From Pricia mediterranea (lineage in GTDB: Bacteria; Bacteroidota; Bacteroidia; Flavobacteriales; Flavobacteriaceae): DNA of 64,000 bases. Below, one piece after another: positions 55,601 through 62,752 of this stretch. The stretch is from positions 3,942,001-4,006,000 of the forward strand of contig NZ_JAVTTP010000001.1 in the NCBI RefSeq assembly GCF_032248455.1, written 5' to 3'. Below the pieces are notes generated by a model, which saw only the letters and a list, made by a program, of their open reading frames with translations, did not search any database and was not told the origin of the DNA. Each line of letters starts with the position of its first letter. The stretch's first letter is position 1. The position numbers and the translations under genes are program-made.

Positions 55601-56470
55601 CGTCATATACACCGCCGTACCCGCCAGTGGCAACGAACCTTTGCCGCCGGCCAGCCGGTCGCGAATCTCGCCACCCGAGCCCGTCGCGGCCCCATTAAAA
55701 GGTTCGACGGTGGTGGGAAAGTTGTGGGTTTCCGCTTTTAGGGATATCACGGAATCGAAATCCTTTTCCGAATAAAAATCGGGTCCGTCGGCGGATTTTG
55801 GGGCAAATTGGACGACTCGGGGCCCTTTAACGAAAGCTACATTATCCTTATAGGCCGATACAATGCCATTGGGATTTTCCTGGGATGTTCTTTTGATCAA
55901 TTTGAACAAGGAGGAAGGCATCTCCTGACCATCGATGACAAAGGTCCCGTTGAATATTTTATGCCGGCAGTGTTCGGAATTGACCTGACTGAATCCGAAT
56001 ACCTCGGAATCGGTCAATTTGCGTCCCATTTTTTTAGATAATCCGTTCAGGTATTCGACCTCTTCCCCGTTCAATGCGAGTCCCTCTTTCTCATTATAGG
56101 CAGCAATGTCATCGATTTCGAAAATGGGGTCGGGCACTACATCCACCTTGAACGTATCCTGCCCCAGCCCGTCGAATTTTTGGGAAAGCATGGCGTCGAA
56201 ATCGGTAAAATCCCTGTCAACTGCCTGAAACTCCTCGATACGGACGATGCCAGAAATACCCATATTCTGGGTGATTTCAGTGGCATTGGTACTCCAGGGT
56301 GTAATCATGGCGGCCCGGGGACCAACAAAAAAGGCGTCCAATGACGCCGTGTTGATTTTGGGGCTGTTGCCGAACAACCAGATGAGTTTATTGATGTCTT
56401 CCTGTGAAAGTTCGTGTTGGGTTTGAACGGCGTAAACCTTGGCTTTCGCATCCCCGAAAAAGTAAATCAT
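52604..56470 (-). CDS. purL: phosphoribosylformylglycinamidine synthase, with two in-frame repeat inserts
   Basis: 1288 residues, about 60 more than I expect for Bacteroidota PurL. The ATP-dependent synthase domains are recognisable from FSQVNSEHCRHKIFNG, KAETHNFPTTVEPFNGAATG, ASNGASDFGNKFGQPL and GGDNYRIGMGGAA. The C-terminal glutaminase has GSNSEREM, GGFSNSDVLGSAKGWAGAF and nucleophile Cys1135 in GICNGCQLFMEL. It converts FGAR to FGAM in purine synthesis. Two low-complexity inserts (residues about 294-324 and 983-1043) sit at surface or linker positions and are encoded by hairpin-forming DNA; see repeat entries. Essential residues are outside the inserts, so the enzyme is expected to work. 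Confidence 0.95.
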   Translation of the reverse strand: MIYFFGDAKAKVYAVQTQHELSQEDINKLIWLFGNSPKINTASLDAFFVGPRAAMITPWSTNATEITQNMGISGIVRIEEFQAVDRDFTDFDAMLSQKFDGLGQDTFKVDVVPDPIFEIDDIAAYNEKEGLALNGEEVEYLNGLSKKMGRKLTDSEVFGFSQVNSEHCRHKIFNGTFVIDGQEMPSSLFKLIKRTSQENPNGIVSAYKDNVAFVKGPRVVQFAPKSADGPDFYSEKDFDSVISLKAETHNFPTTVEPFNGAATGSGGEIRDRLAGGKGSLPLAGTAVYMTAYSRLKEGSDSGSGAASSDPAQARPSGSALDRPWENAMPERDWLYQTPMDILIKASNGASDFGNKFGQPLIAGSVLTFEHSEENRRLGYDKVIMQAGGIGYAKAEQALKGTPNAGDDIVILGGDNYRIGMGGAAVSSADTGEFDSAIELNAVQRSNPEMQKRAANAIRGMVENDSNPIVSIHDHGAGGHLNCLSELVEDTGGKIDLDKLPVGDPTLSAKEVIGNESQERMGLVIGQKDTDLLARIAERERSPMYTVGKVTADDRFTFASASSGQMPMDVNLSDIFRSSPKTVLTDTTIKRTYQDADYSLEFFHDYLQQVLQLEAVACKDWLTNKVDRCVGGRVAKQQCAGPLQLPLNNCAVMALDFRGMEGIATSIGHSPISGVIDPTAGSRNSIAEALTNIIWAPLEEGLKSVSLSANWMWPCKNEGEDARLYEAVQAISDFAIDLGINVPTGKDSLSMKQKYPDGEVISPGTVIISAAGHCSDITKVVEPVLQEAGGSIYYINLSKDPYKLGGSSFGQVRNAVGNEAPNVIDTPYFKSAFNTIQALIKEGQIVAGHDVASGGLITTLLEMCFADNDLGAELDLSDLGESDTIKLLFSENTGIVFQGDASLEKTLSEAEIEFVKIGEVVSEGTLTIKNGGMEMGLNIASLRDTWYETSFLLDDRQTANGLAKERYNNYKEQSLRYKFPDNFTGQLSPRAQSRGHDGEVSTALDRTEGGGDSTISTEPVPSDDKRLDGTSGVTSGAVEKPKAAILREKGSNSEREMANAMYLAGFDVKDVHMTDLISGRETLEDIQFIGAVGGFSNSDVLGSAKGWAGAFKYNEKANTALKNFFARPDTLSIGICNGCQLFMELDLINPEHQVQGKMTYNDSHKHESNFGSVKIQKNNSVMLSGLEGCSLGVWISHGEGKFVLPLSEENYDIVAKYGYEGYPANPNGSDYNTAMLCDKTGRHLVTMPHIERSIFPWNWAHYPKERNDDVSPWLQAFVNAKEWVEQNKL
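53354..53507. repeat. palindromic repeat cluster inserted in the purL coding sequence
   Basis: T-plus-CGAGCGCAGT (53460-53470) pairs perfectly with ACTGCGCTCG-plus-A (53497-53507); after one mismatch, GAGA/TCTC extends the stem; the loop is 16 bases. A further half-copy, CTTCTCGACTGCGC, starts at 53354. The 14-mer CTCGACTGCGCTCG (53493-53506) is identical to an intergenic copy at 34713. Confidence 0.8.
55514..55564. repeat. second in-frame hairpin insert in purL
   Basis: AGCGGAGCCG (55514-55523) and CGGCTCCGCT (55555-55564) are perfect 10-bp inverted arms around a 31-base loop. The protein encoded here is Gly/Ser/Ala-rich and has no counterpart in the conserved TAVYMTxYxRL...RPWE region of the family. 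Confidence 0.7.
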
Positions 56471-56501
56471 CGACGGTATAAATTATATGGGTTGTAAAAC
56501 G

Positions 56502-56509
56502 CAAATTTA
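56502..56509 (-). promoter_or_regulatory. promoter -7 box of purL
   Basis: TAAATTTG on the minus strand, exact match to TAnnTTTG, 31 bp before the start codon. A TTG occurs upstream but at a short 12-bp spacing. Confidence 0.55.
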
Positions 56510-56563
56510 CGGATTTTCAGACAATGATTTTATAGTAACAATTAACAGAATGGGAAGTGGTTG

Positions 56564-57799
56564 TTAATTACTTTTTGTCAACAAGGCCATATAGAATCCG
56601 TCGAACCCGCTTTTCGAGGCAAAGATTTTCTTTTCCTTTTCCAAAGAAAAACCCTGGCCTTCCTCGGAGGTCAAAAAGGACTGCACCTGGGCGTAATTCT
56701 CCTGCGGAAGTATCGAGCAAGTAGCGTAAACCAACTTACCTCCCGGTTTTACGATCTTGCTGTAGCTGCGCAGGATTTCTTGCTGGGTCTTGGTGATCTT
56801 CTCTAAAAATTCCGGCTGCAGTTTCCATTTCGTATCGGGATTGCGCCGAATGACCCCCAGGCCCGTACAGGGCGCATCGATCAATACCCGGTCGGCACTG
56901 CCGTATAGCTTTTTAAAGACCTTGGTGGAGTCGATTTCCCGTGTTTCGATATTGTGCGCACCGTTTCTGCGGGCGCGGCGTTTGAGCTCCTTCAGTTTGC
57001 TGCCATAGACGTCCATCGCAACGATCTGCCCCTTATTTTCCATCAAGGCGGCCAGGTGAAGGGATTTCCCTCCCGCGCCGGCGCAGGTATCGACCACCCG
57101 CATACCCGGTTGTACGTCTAAAAAGGGTGCGACCAATTGTGAATTGGCATCCTGAACCTCGAACATCCCCTTTTTAAAGGCGTCGGTCACGAAAACGTTG
57201 GCCCGTTCGGGTAGCCGCAAGGCCGAGGGATATTTTCGGCTCGCCTTTCCCGATGACGAAATAGGCTCGGTGAGGATATCCTCTTCCAATAAGACTTTCT
57301 GCAGGTTTTTTTTATTAGTTTTCAGGGTGTTGATTCGTAAAATCACCTCTGCCTGTTGGTTGAGCGCGGCGCTTTCGGCCGTCCATAATTGCTCTCCCAA
57401 AACCTCGACACAAAGTTCATCGATCCAATCGGGAAAGGCTTCCCGGAACTTCCTGATTTTCGAAAGTTCGTCGAAGCGTCCCTTGATACGCCGCTCGGGG
57501 GTGGGCTCGATTTGCTTCCAATCCGGCAGCTTTATTCCCTTTAATACGGCCCATACAGCCCACATCCGGAACAGATCCGGACGGCTGAACGGCGCTTTCA
57601 CCTCGGCGATTTCGGCATAGAGCCTTTTATAGCGCACCATCTCGTAGGTGGTCTCGGCAATAAAACCGCGATCCCGACTGCCCCAGCGCTTATCGAACTT
57701 TAAGACTTTTTGCACGACCTTGTCGGCGTATTGCCCTTCGTTGAAGATCAGGTTTAATGCATCTATGATCGCGAATACCAGATTTCTGTGTAATTTCAT
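56564..57799 (-). CDS. RsmB/NOP-family RNA (cytosine-5) methyltransferase
   Basis: 411 residues from ATG 57799 (MKLHRNLVFAIIDALNLIF); the open frame extends to 57922 but crosses the promoter. An NusB-like helical N-terminal zone is followed by the SAM domain: VVDTCAGAGGKSLHLAALM, VAMDVYGSK, and the two catalytic cysteines in DAPCTGLG (Cys311) and YATCSILPQEN (Cys361), 50 residues apart as in RsmB. It transfers methyl groups to a cytosine in RNA, most likely 16S rRNA; the exact position cannot be told. Confidence 0.93.
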   Translation of the reverse strand: MKLHRNLVFAIIDALNLIFNEGQYADKVVQKVLKFDKRWGSRDRGFIAETTYEMVRYKRLYAEIAEVKAPFSRPDLFRMWAVWAVLKGIKLPDWKQIEPTPERRIKGRFDELSKIRKFREAFPDWIDELCVEVLGEQLWTAESAALNQQAEVILRINTLKTNKKNLQKVLLEEDILTEPISSSGKASRKYPSALRLPERANVFVTDAFKKGMFEVQDANSQLVAPFLDVQPGMRVVDTCAGAGGKSLHLAALMENKGQIVAMDVYGSKLKELKRRARRNGAHNIETREIDSTKVFKKLYGSADRVLIDAPCTGLGVIRRNPDTKWKLQPEFLEKITKTQQEILRSYSKIVKPGGKLVYATCSILPQENYAQVQSFLTSEEGQGFSLEKEKKIFASKSGFDGFYMALLTKSN

Positions 57800-57816
57800 C
57801 CTCCAAATTAAGGCGG

Positions 57817-57824
57817 CAAAGGTA
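57817..57824 (-). promoter_or_regulatory. promoter -7 box of the RsmB-family gene
   Basis: TACCTTTG on the minus strand, exact match to TAnnTTTG, 17 bp before ATG 57799. It supports that start over the upstream in-frame codons. Confidence 0.55.
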
Positions 57825-58065
57825 GTGAACTCCATAGGAATTGATGGGAATTTCCTCAATAAGGCGTACATTCGGCTTGACCAGTTCAGTTCGGGTTGGA
57901 GACCTCTCAATCCCCATCCCAAAACTTGGCTCGTTCGGCGGGGTTTGAATGGAACCCTATTTACCGAAGAGAGAATCCCAAAAACTATCGACCGGCCCTA
58001 ACCATTTCCCCCCGAACGTGAGGGGCGGGTCAATTGGCTAATTTTAGAAAATTGAATGTTCGCTC

Positions 58066-59109
58066 ATGAGAAACCTTGTATTTATTTTGTTCGTTCTGTT
58101 CCTATTCTCCTGTTCGGAGGATAAAAAAGACGATAAGAAATCACTGCCTTTCACCTCGGTAACCATTGAGACCATTTATGAGGATTCCGTCAGTATCCGT
58201 GCCATTGAACTGATGGATAACAGCCTGGCCTATGCCGGGAGCGACGGGGTATTCGGTAATATCGACTTGTTAACCGGAAAAATCAGGGAAGGAACGCAGC
58301 AATACGACAGCATCACCCCTGAATTCAGGGCGGTGGCGCATACGAATTCCGACTTTTTCATGCTCTCGGTCTCGAACCCCGCCTTACTCTACAAAACAGG
58401 GATGGAGGGGAAAATGGAACTGGTCTATACGGAAACCGGCGAGGGCGTATTTTATGATGCCATGACCTTTTGGAACGACCAAGAGGGCATCGCCATGGGC
58501 GATAGCATGAACGGTTGCCTCAGTATTATCGTTACGCGAAATGGAGGGAATTCCTGGAACAAACTGTCCTGTTCCGAGCTGCCCGATGGTATCGAGGGAG
58601 AGGGCGCTTTTGCCGCCAGCAACACCAATATTGCAGTTATCGGGGACAAAACTTGGATAGCCACGACAAGCGGGCGTGTTTATTTTTCCCCCGATAAGGG
58701 AAAATCTTGGGAGATTCAACAAACCCCCATAGTGGGTGAGGAACCCACCCAAGGCATTTATTCCATTGCCTTCTACGATGAAGATTTAGGAGTCGCGATC
58801 GGAGGCGACTACACCAGGCCTGAAGAAAATCGGGCCAATAAGGCCATCACCGAAGATGGCGGCATCAATTGGAGATTGATAGTCGATGGTCAAAACCCAC
58901 CATACAAAAGCTGTATCCAATTTGTCCCGAATTCCGAAGGTAACGGGATGGTTGCGCTGGGCTTCACGGGAATTTCCTATAGTTCGGATAGGGGAGCGTC
59001 TTGGCAGCAGCTCTCCGAGACGGATTCGTTCTATACGATTCGATTTCTAAATGATTCTATTGCGTATGCCGCGGGCAAGAACAGGATGGCAAAGTTGGCG
59101 TTTCGATAG
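58066..59109 (+). CDS. beta-propeller (YCF48/BNR-like) lipoprotein
   Basis: 347 residues. Lipobox LFSC (Cys about 16) then a Lys/Asp-rich spacer. Repeats typical of photosystem-assembly/BNR propellers recur: VTRNGGNSWNKL, FSPDKGKSWEIQ, ITEDGGINWRLI and YSSDRGASWQQL, each an Asp-box-like turn at the blade edge. An outer- or inner-membrane-anchored propeller, often called 'oxidoreductase' in Bacteroidota without evidence; I would not assign a reaction. Confidence 0.85.
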   Translation: MRNLVFILFVLFLFSCSEDKKDDKKSLPFTSVTIETIYEDSVSIRAIELMDNSLAYAGSDGVFGNIDLLTGKIREGTQQYDSITPEFRAVAHTNSDFFMLSVSNPALLYKTGMEGKMELVYTETGEGVFYDAMTFWNDQEGIAMGDSMNGCLSIIVTRNGGNSWNKLSCSELPDGIEGEGAFAASNTNIAVIGDKTWIATTSGRVYFSPDKGKSWEIQQTPIVGEEPTQGIYSIAFYDEDLGVAIGGDYTRPEENRANKAITEDGGINWRLIVDGQNPPYKSCIQFVPNSEGNGMVALGFTGISYSSDRGASWQQLSETDSFYTIRFLNDSIAYAAGKNRMAKLAFR

Positions 59110-59117
59110 TGGGAGGC

Positions 59118-59150
59118 AGACCTCAAAGGTTTTCAAAACCTTTGGGGTCT
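59118..59150. repeat. long palindrome between convergent genes
   Basis: AGACCTCAAAGGTTTT (59118-59133) and AAAACCTTTGGGGTCT (59135-59150) are 16-bp arms with one G-T wobble and a one-base centre. No T-run follows on either strand. Position (8 bp past one stop, 12 bp before the other) suggests a bidirectional transcription stop or a mobile palindromic repeat. Confidence 0.8.
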
Positions 59151-59161
59151 GGGATTCTGGA

Positions 59162-59608
59162 TTATCTATCGTCATTTTTATGCCGGTACCGCTTCAATAA
59201 CTGTTTTTTAAATTCATGCTCCGAGCGAAGTAATAAAAGTGTTTTTTTTGCTGAAATGACCTTGCTTATTTTCTCGGTAAAATTTTTGTCCAGTTCTTCT
59301 TCCCTCTCCTCAAAATCCAGGTATTGCTCAATGAGTTCACTAGCCTCCTTTTCCGACAGATTCTCGGCATCCTTTATTTTGCGATAGACCTGCTTGTATT
59401 TTTTTTCGCGCATGGCATCCCTTTTTTCATCGTATTCATTATAGATGGGCCAAAATTTCTGGGCCTCGTTGGAGCTCAGATCCAAATGTTCGGTAAGAAA
59501 AGCCACTTTGAGGGACTTTATTTTTTCCTCGTCCGGTTTGTGCTGCGCGGAGATAACGGACGAAACCATCAATGCGCACAAAATAATTATTTTTATTATG
59601 TTATTCAT
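59162..59608 (-). CDS. periplasmic CpxP/Spy-like helical protein ('sensor of ECF sigma' type)
   Basis: 148 residues with a signal peptide ending VSSVISAQ. The rest is highly charged and helical (FLTEHLDLSSNEAQKFWPIY and NEYDEKRDAMREKKYKQVY), the pattern of Bacteroidota LTxxQ/CpxP-like proteins. Overlaps by 8 bp the anti-sigma-like gene upstream, completing an ECF operon of sigma, membrane protein and periplasmic protein. Probably senses misfolded protein or metal in the periplasm; inferred from the arrangement. Confidence 0.75.
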   Translation of the reverse strand: MNNIIKIIILCALMVSSVISAQHKPDEEKIKSLKVAFLTEHLDLSSNEAQKFWPIYNEYDEKRDAMREKKYKQVYRKIKDAENLSEKEASELIEQYLDFEEREEELDKNFTEKISKVISAKKTLLLLRSEHEFKKQLLKRYRHKNDDR

Positions 59609-60113
59609 CGTATTCCATGTTTAGTTCTTCGGCATTTTCGGTATGGTAGTCGATATAGTTCAAAATACTATCCTCATTGAGATTTTCCGTTAGCATGTCC
59701 CCGATTTCGAGCTCGTCGATCGGTATAACTTCGGCAATCTCGTAGGGACTAAAATCCAATTCGCTGTCATTGAAATAGTTTTCTATGTCGGAATTCGCGA
59801 TATCCTCGAACGTAACTTTTTGGGATGTATTCCTGTTTAACACAAATGCCAACAGGATAACCGCAGCAACGGAAGCAGCGACATAATAATATTTTCTGTA
59901 GGAATGAAAAGGGATGACCTTCTTCGATTCGGCTTCCAATTTTTGCTGGATGCTGCCTTGTAAGCCATCAAAATAGTGGTCGGGGACAACGAAACCGTCT
60001 TTCCCGGGAAGACCTTTTTCTACTTCGGAAAGCCTATCTTTTAAGCTGTCGGAAAGCGTATCGAAATAGCCTTCGGGAGTTTTAAACGGATTCTTGTTGT
60101 TTAGTTCGTTCAT
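59601..60113 (-). CDS. membrane anti-sigma-like protein
   Basis: 170 residues from ATG 60113 (MNELNNKNPFKTPEGYFDTL); the frame extends to 60137. NPFKTPEGYFD and a second, similar VVPDHYFDGL are the motif repeats of Bacteroidota sigma-linked membrane proteins. One transmembrane helix (YYVAASVAAVILLAFVL, about residues 78-94) separates the cytoplasmic from an acidic periplasmic part (EVIPIDELEIGDMLTENL). Between the sigma gene and the CpxP-like gene, so it probably restrains the sigma factor. Confidence 0.8.
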   Translation of the reverse strand: MNELNNKNPFKTPEGYFDTLSDSLKDRLSEVEKGLPGKDGFVVPDHYFDGLQGSIQQKLEAESKKVIPFHSYRKYYYVAASVAAVILLAFVLNRNTSQKVTFEDIANSDIENYFNDSELDFSPYEIAEVIPIDELEIGDMLTENLNEDSILNYIDYHTENAEELNMEYDE

Positions 60114-60153
60114 CGCTTTAGTTTGACTGCCAAACACTTAAAAGGTTTAAGTT

Positions 60154-60265
60154 GAGTTTATGAGTTTATGAGTTTATAGGTTTAGGTGTTTGTTTTATGG
60201 GTTTAAATTGAGTTTATGGGCTTTTGTCTTTTCGTCCTTCATCTTTTCGTCCTTTCATCCTTTTT
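60154..60265. repeat. octamer tandem tract between sigma and anti-sigma-like genes
   Basis: GAGTTTAT occurs three times in tandem (60154-60177) and again in register at 60210-60217, with variants between. Then GTCTTTTC, GTCCTTCA, TCTTTTCG, TCCTTTCA continue the 8-bp period through the sigma stop codon (60255-60257, minus strand) into its last codons. Confidence 0.85.
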
Positions 60266-60797
60266 TTAAATAGGCTTCTATTTTCTTTACCGCCAGATGG
60301 TACGAAGCTTTCAATCCCCCTACGGACGTTTCCAGAATTTCGGATATCTCGGTGTACTTCAGGGCCTCGAAATACTTCATGTTAAAGACAAGCTTCTGTT
60401 TTTCCGGGAGGGTAGCAATTGCTTTTTGCAATTTTAACTGGATTTGATCACCCTCGAAATACACGTCCGCCTGAAGGTTGTGAAGCATTCTGTCCTGCAG
60501 TTCCGCATTGCCTATATCTAGTTTTCTAGCTTTGTTCTTCAACAAGGTCAGGGACTCGTTCGTGGCAATCCGGTACATCCACGAATAGAGTTTGCTATCG
60601 CCTTTGAAGCCATCTATATTTCTGTAAACCTTAATAAAGGTATTCTGCAGTACGTCATCGGCATCCTCATGGTTGAGCACAATCCGGCGAATATGCCAGT
60701 ATAGCCGCTCTTTGTACGTGTCGACCAGCACCTCGAACGCCTGCGAAGACGTTTGCGGATGCTGCAGCTCTTGCACTAAATTTTCTTCGGCAATCAA
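60255..60797 (-). CDS. ECF-type RNA polymerase sigma-70 factor
   Basis: 180 residues starting at TTG 60797; an in-frame TAA lies seven codons upstream with no ATG between, and the family N-terminus (EENLVQELQHP) starts here. Region 2: VDTYKERLYWHIRRIVLNHE and DADDVLQNTFIKVYRNI and LYSWMYRIATNESL. Region 4: LPEKQKLVFNMKYFEALKY and TSVGGLKASYHLAVKKI. The close 'ADDVLQNTFIK' group regulates its own operon with the two genes downstream. Its C-terminus (KKG) is encoded by the octamer tract. Confidence 0.92.
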   Translation of the reverse strand: MIAEENLVQELQHPQTSSQAFEVLVDTYKERLYWHIRRIVLNHEDADDVLQNTFIKVYRNIDGFKGDSKLYSWMYRIATNESLTLLKNKARKLDIGNAELQDRMLHNLQADVYFEGDQIQLKLQKAIATLPEKQKLVFNMKYFEALKYTEISEILETSVGGLKASYHLAVKKIEAYLKKG

Positions 60798-60817
60798 AAA
60801 TTCGGACTTAGGTTCTT

Positions 60818-60874
60818 AGAGACCGTTTTGAATTGTGTGATTAAAAAAAATCGACAGATTTCAAAACAGTCTCT
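60818..60874. repeat. 15-bp inverted repeat upstream of the sigma gene
   Basis: AGAGACCGTTTTGAA (60818-60832) and TTCAAAACAGTCTCT (60860-60874) pair with one mismatch around a 27-base loop that contains an A/T run. It lies between the ABC transporter stop and the sigma start, both minus strand. Could be a terminator, a leader structure or a miniature mobile element. Confidence 0.7.
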
Positions 60875-60912
60875 TAATGGGACTAAAAAATACGGAAAAG
60901 GTTTAAACTCCT

Positions 60913-62736
60913 TTACCCCAGCGACTGCATATCCACCAATTTCTTATACACTCCTTTCCGCCCAAGTAGTTCGTTATGGGAGCCTTGTTCGACGATTTCC
61001 CCGCGTTGAAGCACCACAATCTTGTTGGCGTTCTGAATGGTCGATAAGCGATGGGCAATAACGATGGAGGTGCGGTTGCGCATCATTTTTTCAAGCGCAT
61101 CCTGCACCAGGCGTTCGCTTTCGGTGTCGAGCGCGGAGGTGGCCTCGTCCAAGATCATGATCGGAGGATTTTTCAATACGGCCCGCGCGATGGACAAGCG
61201 CTGTTTCTGTCCCCCACTTAGTTTATTACCGCTGTCCCCGATATTGGTGTCGTACCCTCTGGGCAGGCCGGATATAAACTCGTGGGCATTGGCAATCTTG
61301 GCGGCCTCTACGATTTCTTCGCGACTGGCTTTTTCATTGCCCAGGGAAATGTTCTTGGCCACGGTGTCGTTAAAAAGAATGGAGTCTTGGGTGACCAGGC
61401 CCATAAGTTGTCGCAACGACTTCTTCGTTATATGCCTGATGTCGCTACCATCTATTTTGATCTCGCCTTCGTTCACATCGTAAAAACGGGTGACCAGGTT
61501 TGCCACGGTACTTTTTCCACTTCCGGATTGCCCGACCAGTGCCACGGTCTGACCTTTGGGCACCTTGAGGTCAAAGTTTTTTAGCACATAATCGTCCTCA
61601 TACTTAAAGGAGATATTTTCGAGGGTAATGGCGGTTTCGAAATCCTTCTTTTCCACGGCATCCGGCCTGTCCGTGATGGGATTCTCGGTTTCCAATATTT
61701 CCAGGACCCTTTCCGCGGCGGCGTTGCCTTTCTTGACCCCGTAGGAAGCCTTACTGATGGCTTTGGCAGGGGTAAGAATCTGATAGGCAAGTCCCATATA
61801 GGTTATAAAAAGTTCGGGTTCCAGACTTTTTTCGACGAGTACCATTTGTCCCCCGTACCAGAGCAGCACGCCTATTACGGCAATGCCAAGGAATTCGCTG
61901 GCGGGGGCCGCTAAATTTTGACGGTTCAGCAGGGTGTTCGAATACCGGAAGAACCGCTGGGTAGATTCCCGGAACTTCCCGCTAAATCGATTTTCTGCCG
62001 TAAAGCCTTTGATAATCTTCAGTCCTCCTAAAGTTTCCTCCAAAATGGACAGAAAGATGCCCTGTTCCCGCTGAACGCGGTCGGATTTCCGTTTTAGGGA
62101 TTTTCCGATCAGGGAAATCAAAAATCCCGATAAGGGAAGAAATATAAATACGAATAGTGTCAATTTGGGACTTATGGAGACCATGGCGACAATGGCGAAC
62201 AACAGCGTCAAAGGTTCCCTGACAATCAGCTCTAAAATGGACAAAAAGGAGTGTTGGATTTCAAGCACATCGGAAGTCAGCCGCGCAATGGTATCCCCCT
62301 TTCGTTTCTCCGAATAATAGGATACGGGCAATGCAATGGTCTTGTCATAGAGTTCGTTCCTGAGATCCTTGAGTACGCCGTTTCGCAAAAACGTGATAAA
62401 ATACATGGCGAGATAGCCGAATACGTTTTTGAGAAAGAACATGATGATGACGAGCAATACCATAAATACCAGTGCATCGCTACTGTCGTCACCTGCTTTT
62501 TGGGTAACAAAAAAGTTGAGGTATTCGTAAAGATATTCCTTGGCATCCCCGAGGCCGGTCCACACCGGTTCGGTCTCTACGCTTTCGGTCTGCTTGAAGA
62601 GCACGGCGAGCATGGGAAACAGCGAAACCATGGCCAGAGTGGCAAATAGGGCATAAAAAATATTGGCAATAATATTCAGTACAGCGTAAGCCCGATAGGG
62701 TCGGGCAAAACGCAAAATTTTTCTAAAATAGGTCAT
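60913..62736 (-). CDS. ABC transporter, fused membrane and ATP-binding domains (MsbA-like exporter)
   Basis: 607 residues from ATG 62736 (MTYFRKILRFARPYRAYAVL); the open frame to 62925 overlaps the mutase gene in another frame and is not protein-like. Six hydrophobic segments lie in residues about 15-310. The nucleotide-binding domain has Walker A VGQSGSGKST, Q-loop MGLVTQDSILFND, signature LSGGQKQR, Walker B PIMILDEATSALD and H-loop IAHRLS. It works as a homodimer exporting lipids or other hydrophobic compounds. Sixteen bases after the phosphoglucomutase gene, same strand. Confidence 0.93.
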   Translation of the reverse strand: MTYFRKILRFARPYRAYAVLNIIANIFYALFATLAMVSLFPMLAVLFKQTESVETEPVWTGLGDAKEYLYEYLNFFVTQKAGDDSSDALVFMVLLVIIMFFLKNVFGYLAMYFITFLRNGVLKDLRNELYDKTIALPVSYYSEKRKGDTIARLTSDVLEIQHSFLSILELIVREPLTLLFAIVAMVSISPKLTLFVFIFLPLSGFLISLIGKSLKRKSDRVQREQGIFLSILEETLGGLKIIKGFTAENRFSGKFRESTQRFFRYSNTLLNRQNLAAPASEFLGIAVIGVLLWYGGQMVLVEKSLEPELFITYMGLAYQILTPAKAISKASYGVKKGNAAAERVLEILETENPITDRPDAVEKKDFETAITLENISFKYEDDYVLKNFDLKVPKGQTVALVGQSGSGKSTVANLVTRFYDVNEGEIKIDGSDIRHITKKSLRQLMGLVTQDSILFNDTVAKNISLGNEKASREEIVEAAKIANAHEFISGLPRGYDTNIGDSGNKLSGGQKQRLSIARAVLKNPPIMILDEATSALDTESERLVQDALEKMMRNRTSIVIAHRLSTIQNANKIVVLQRGEIVEQGSHNELLGRKGVYKKLVDMQSLG

Positions 62737-62752
62737 GCAGGCGTTTAGGCAT

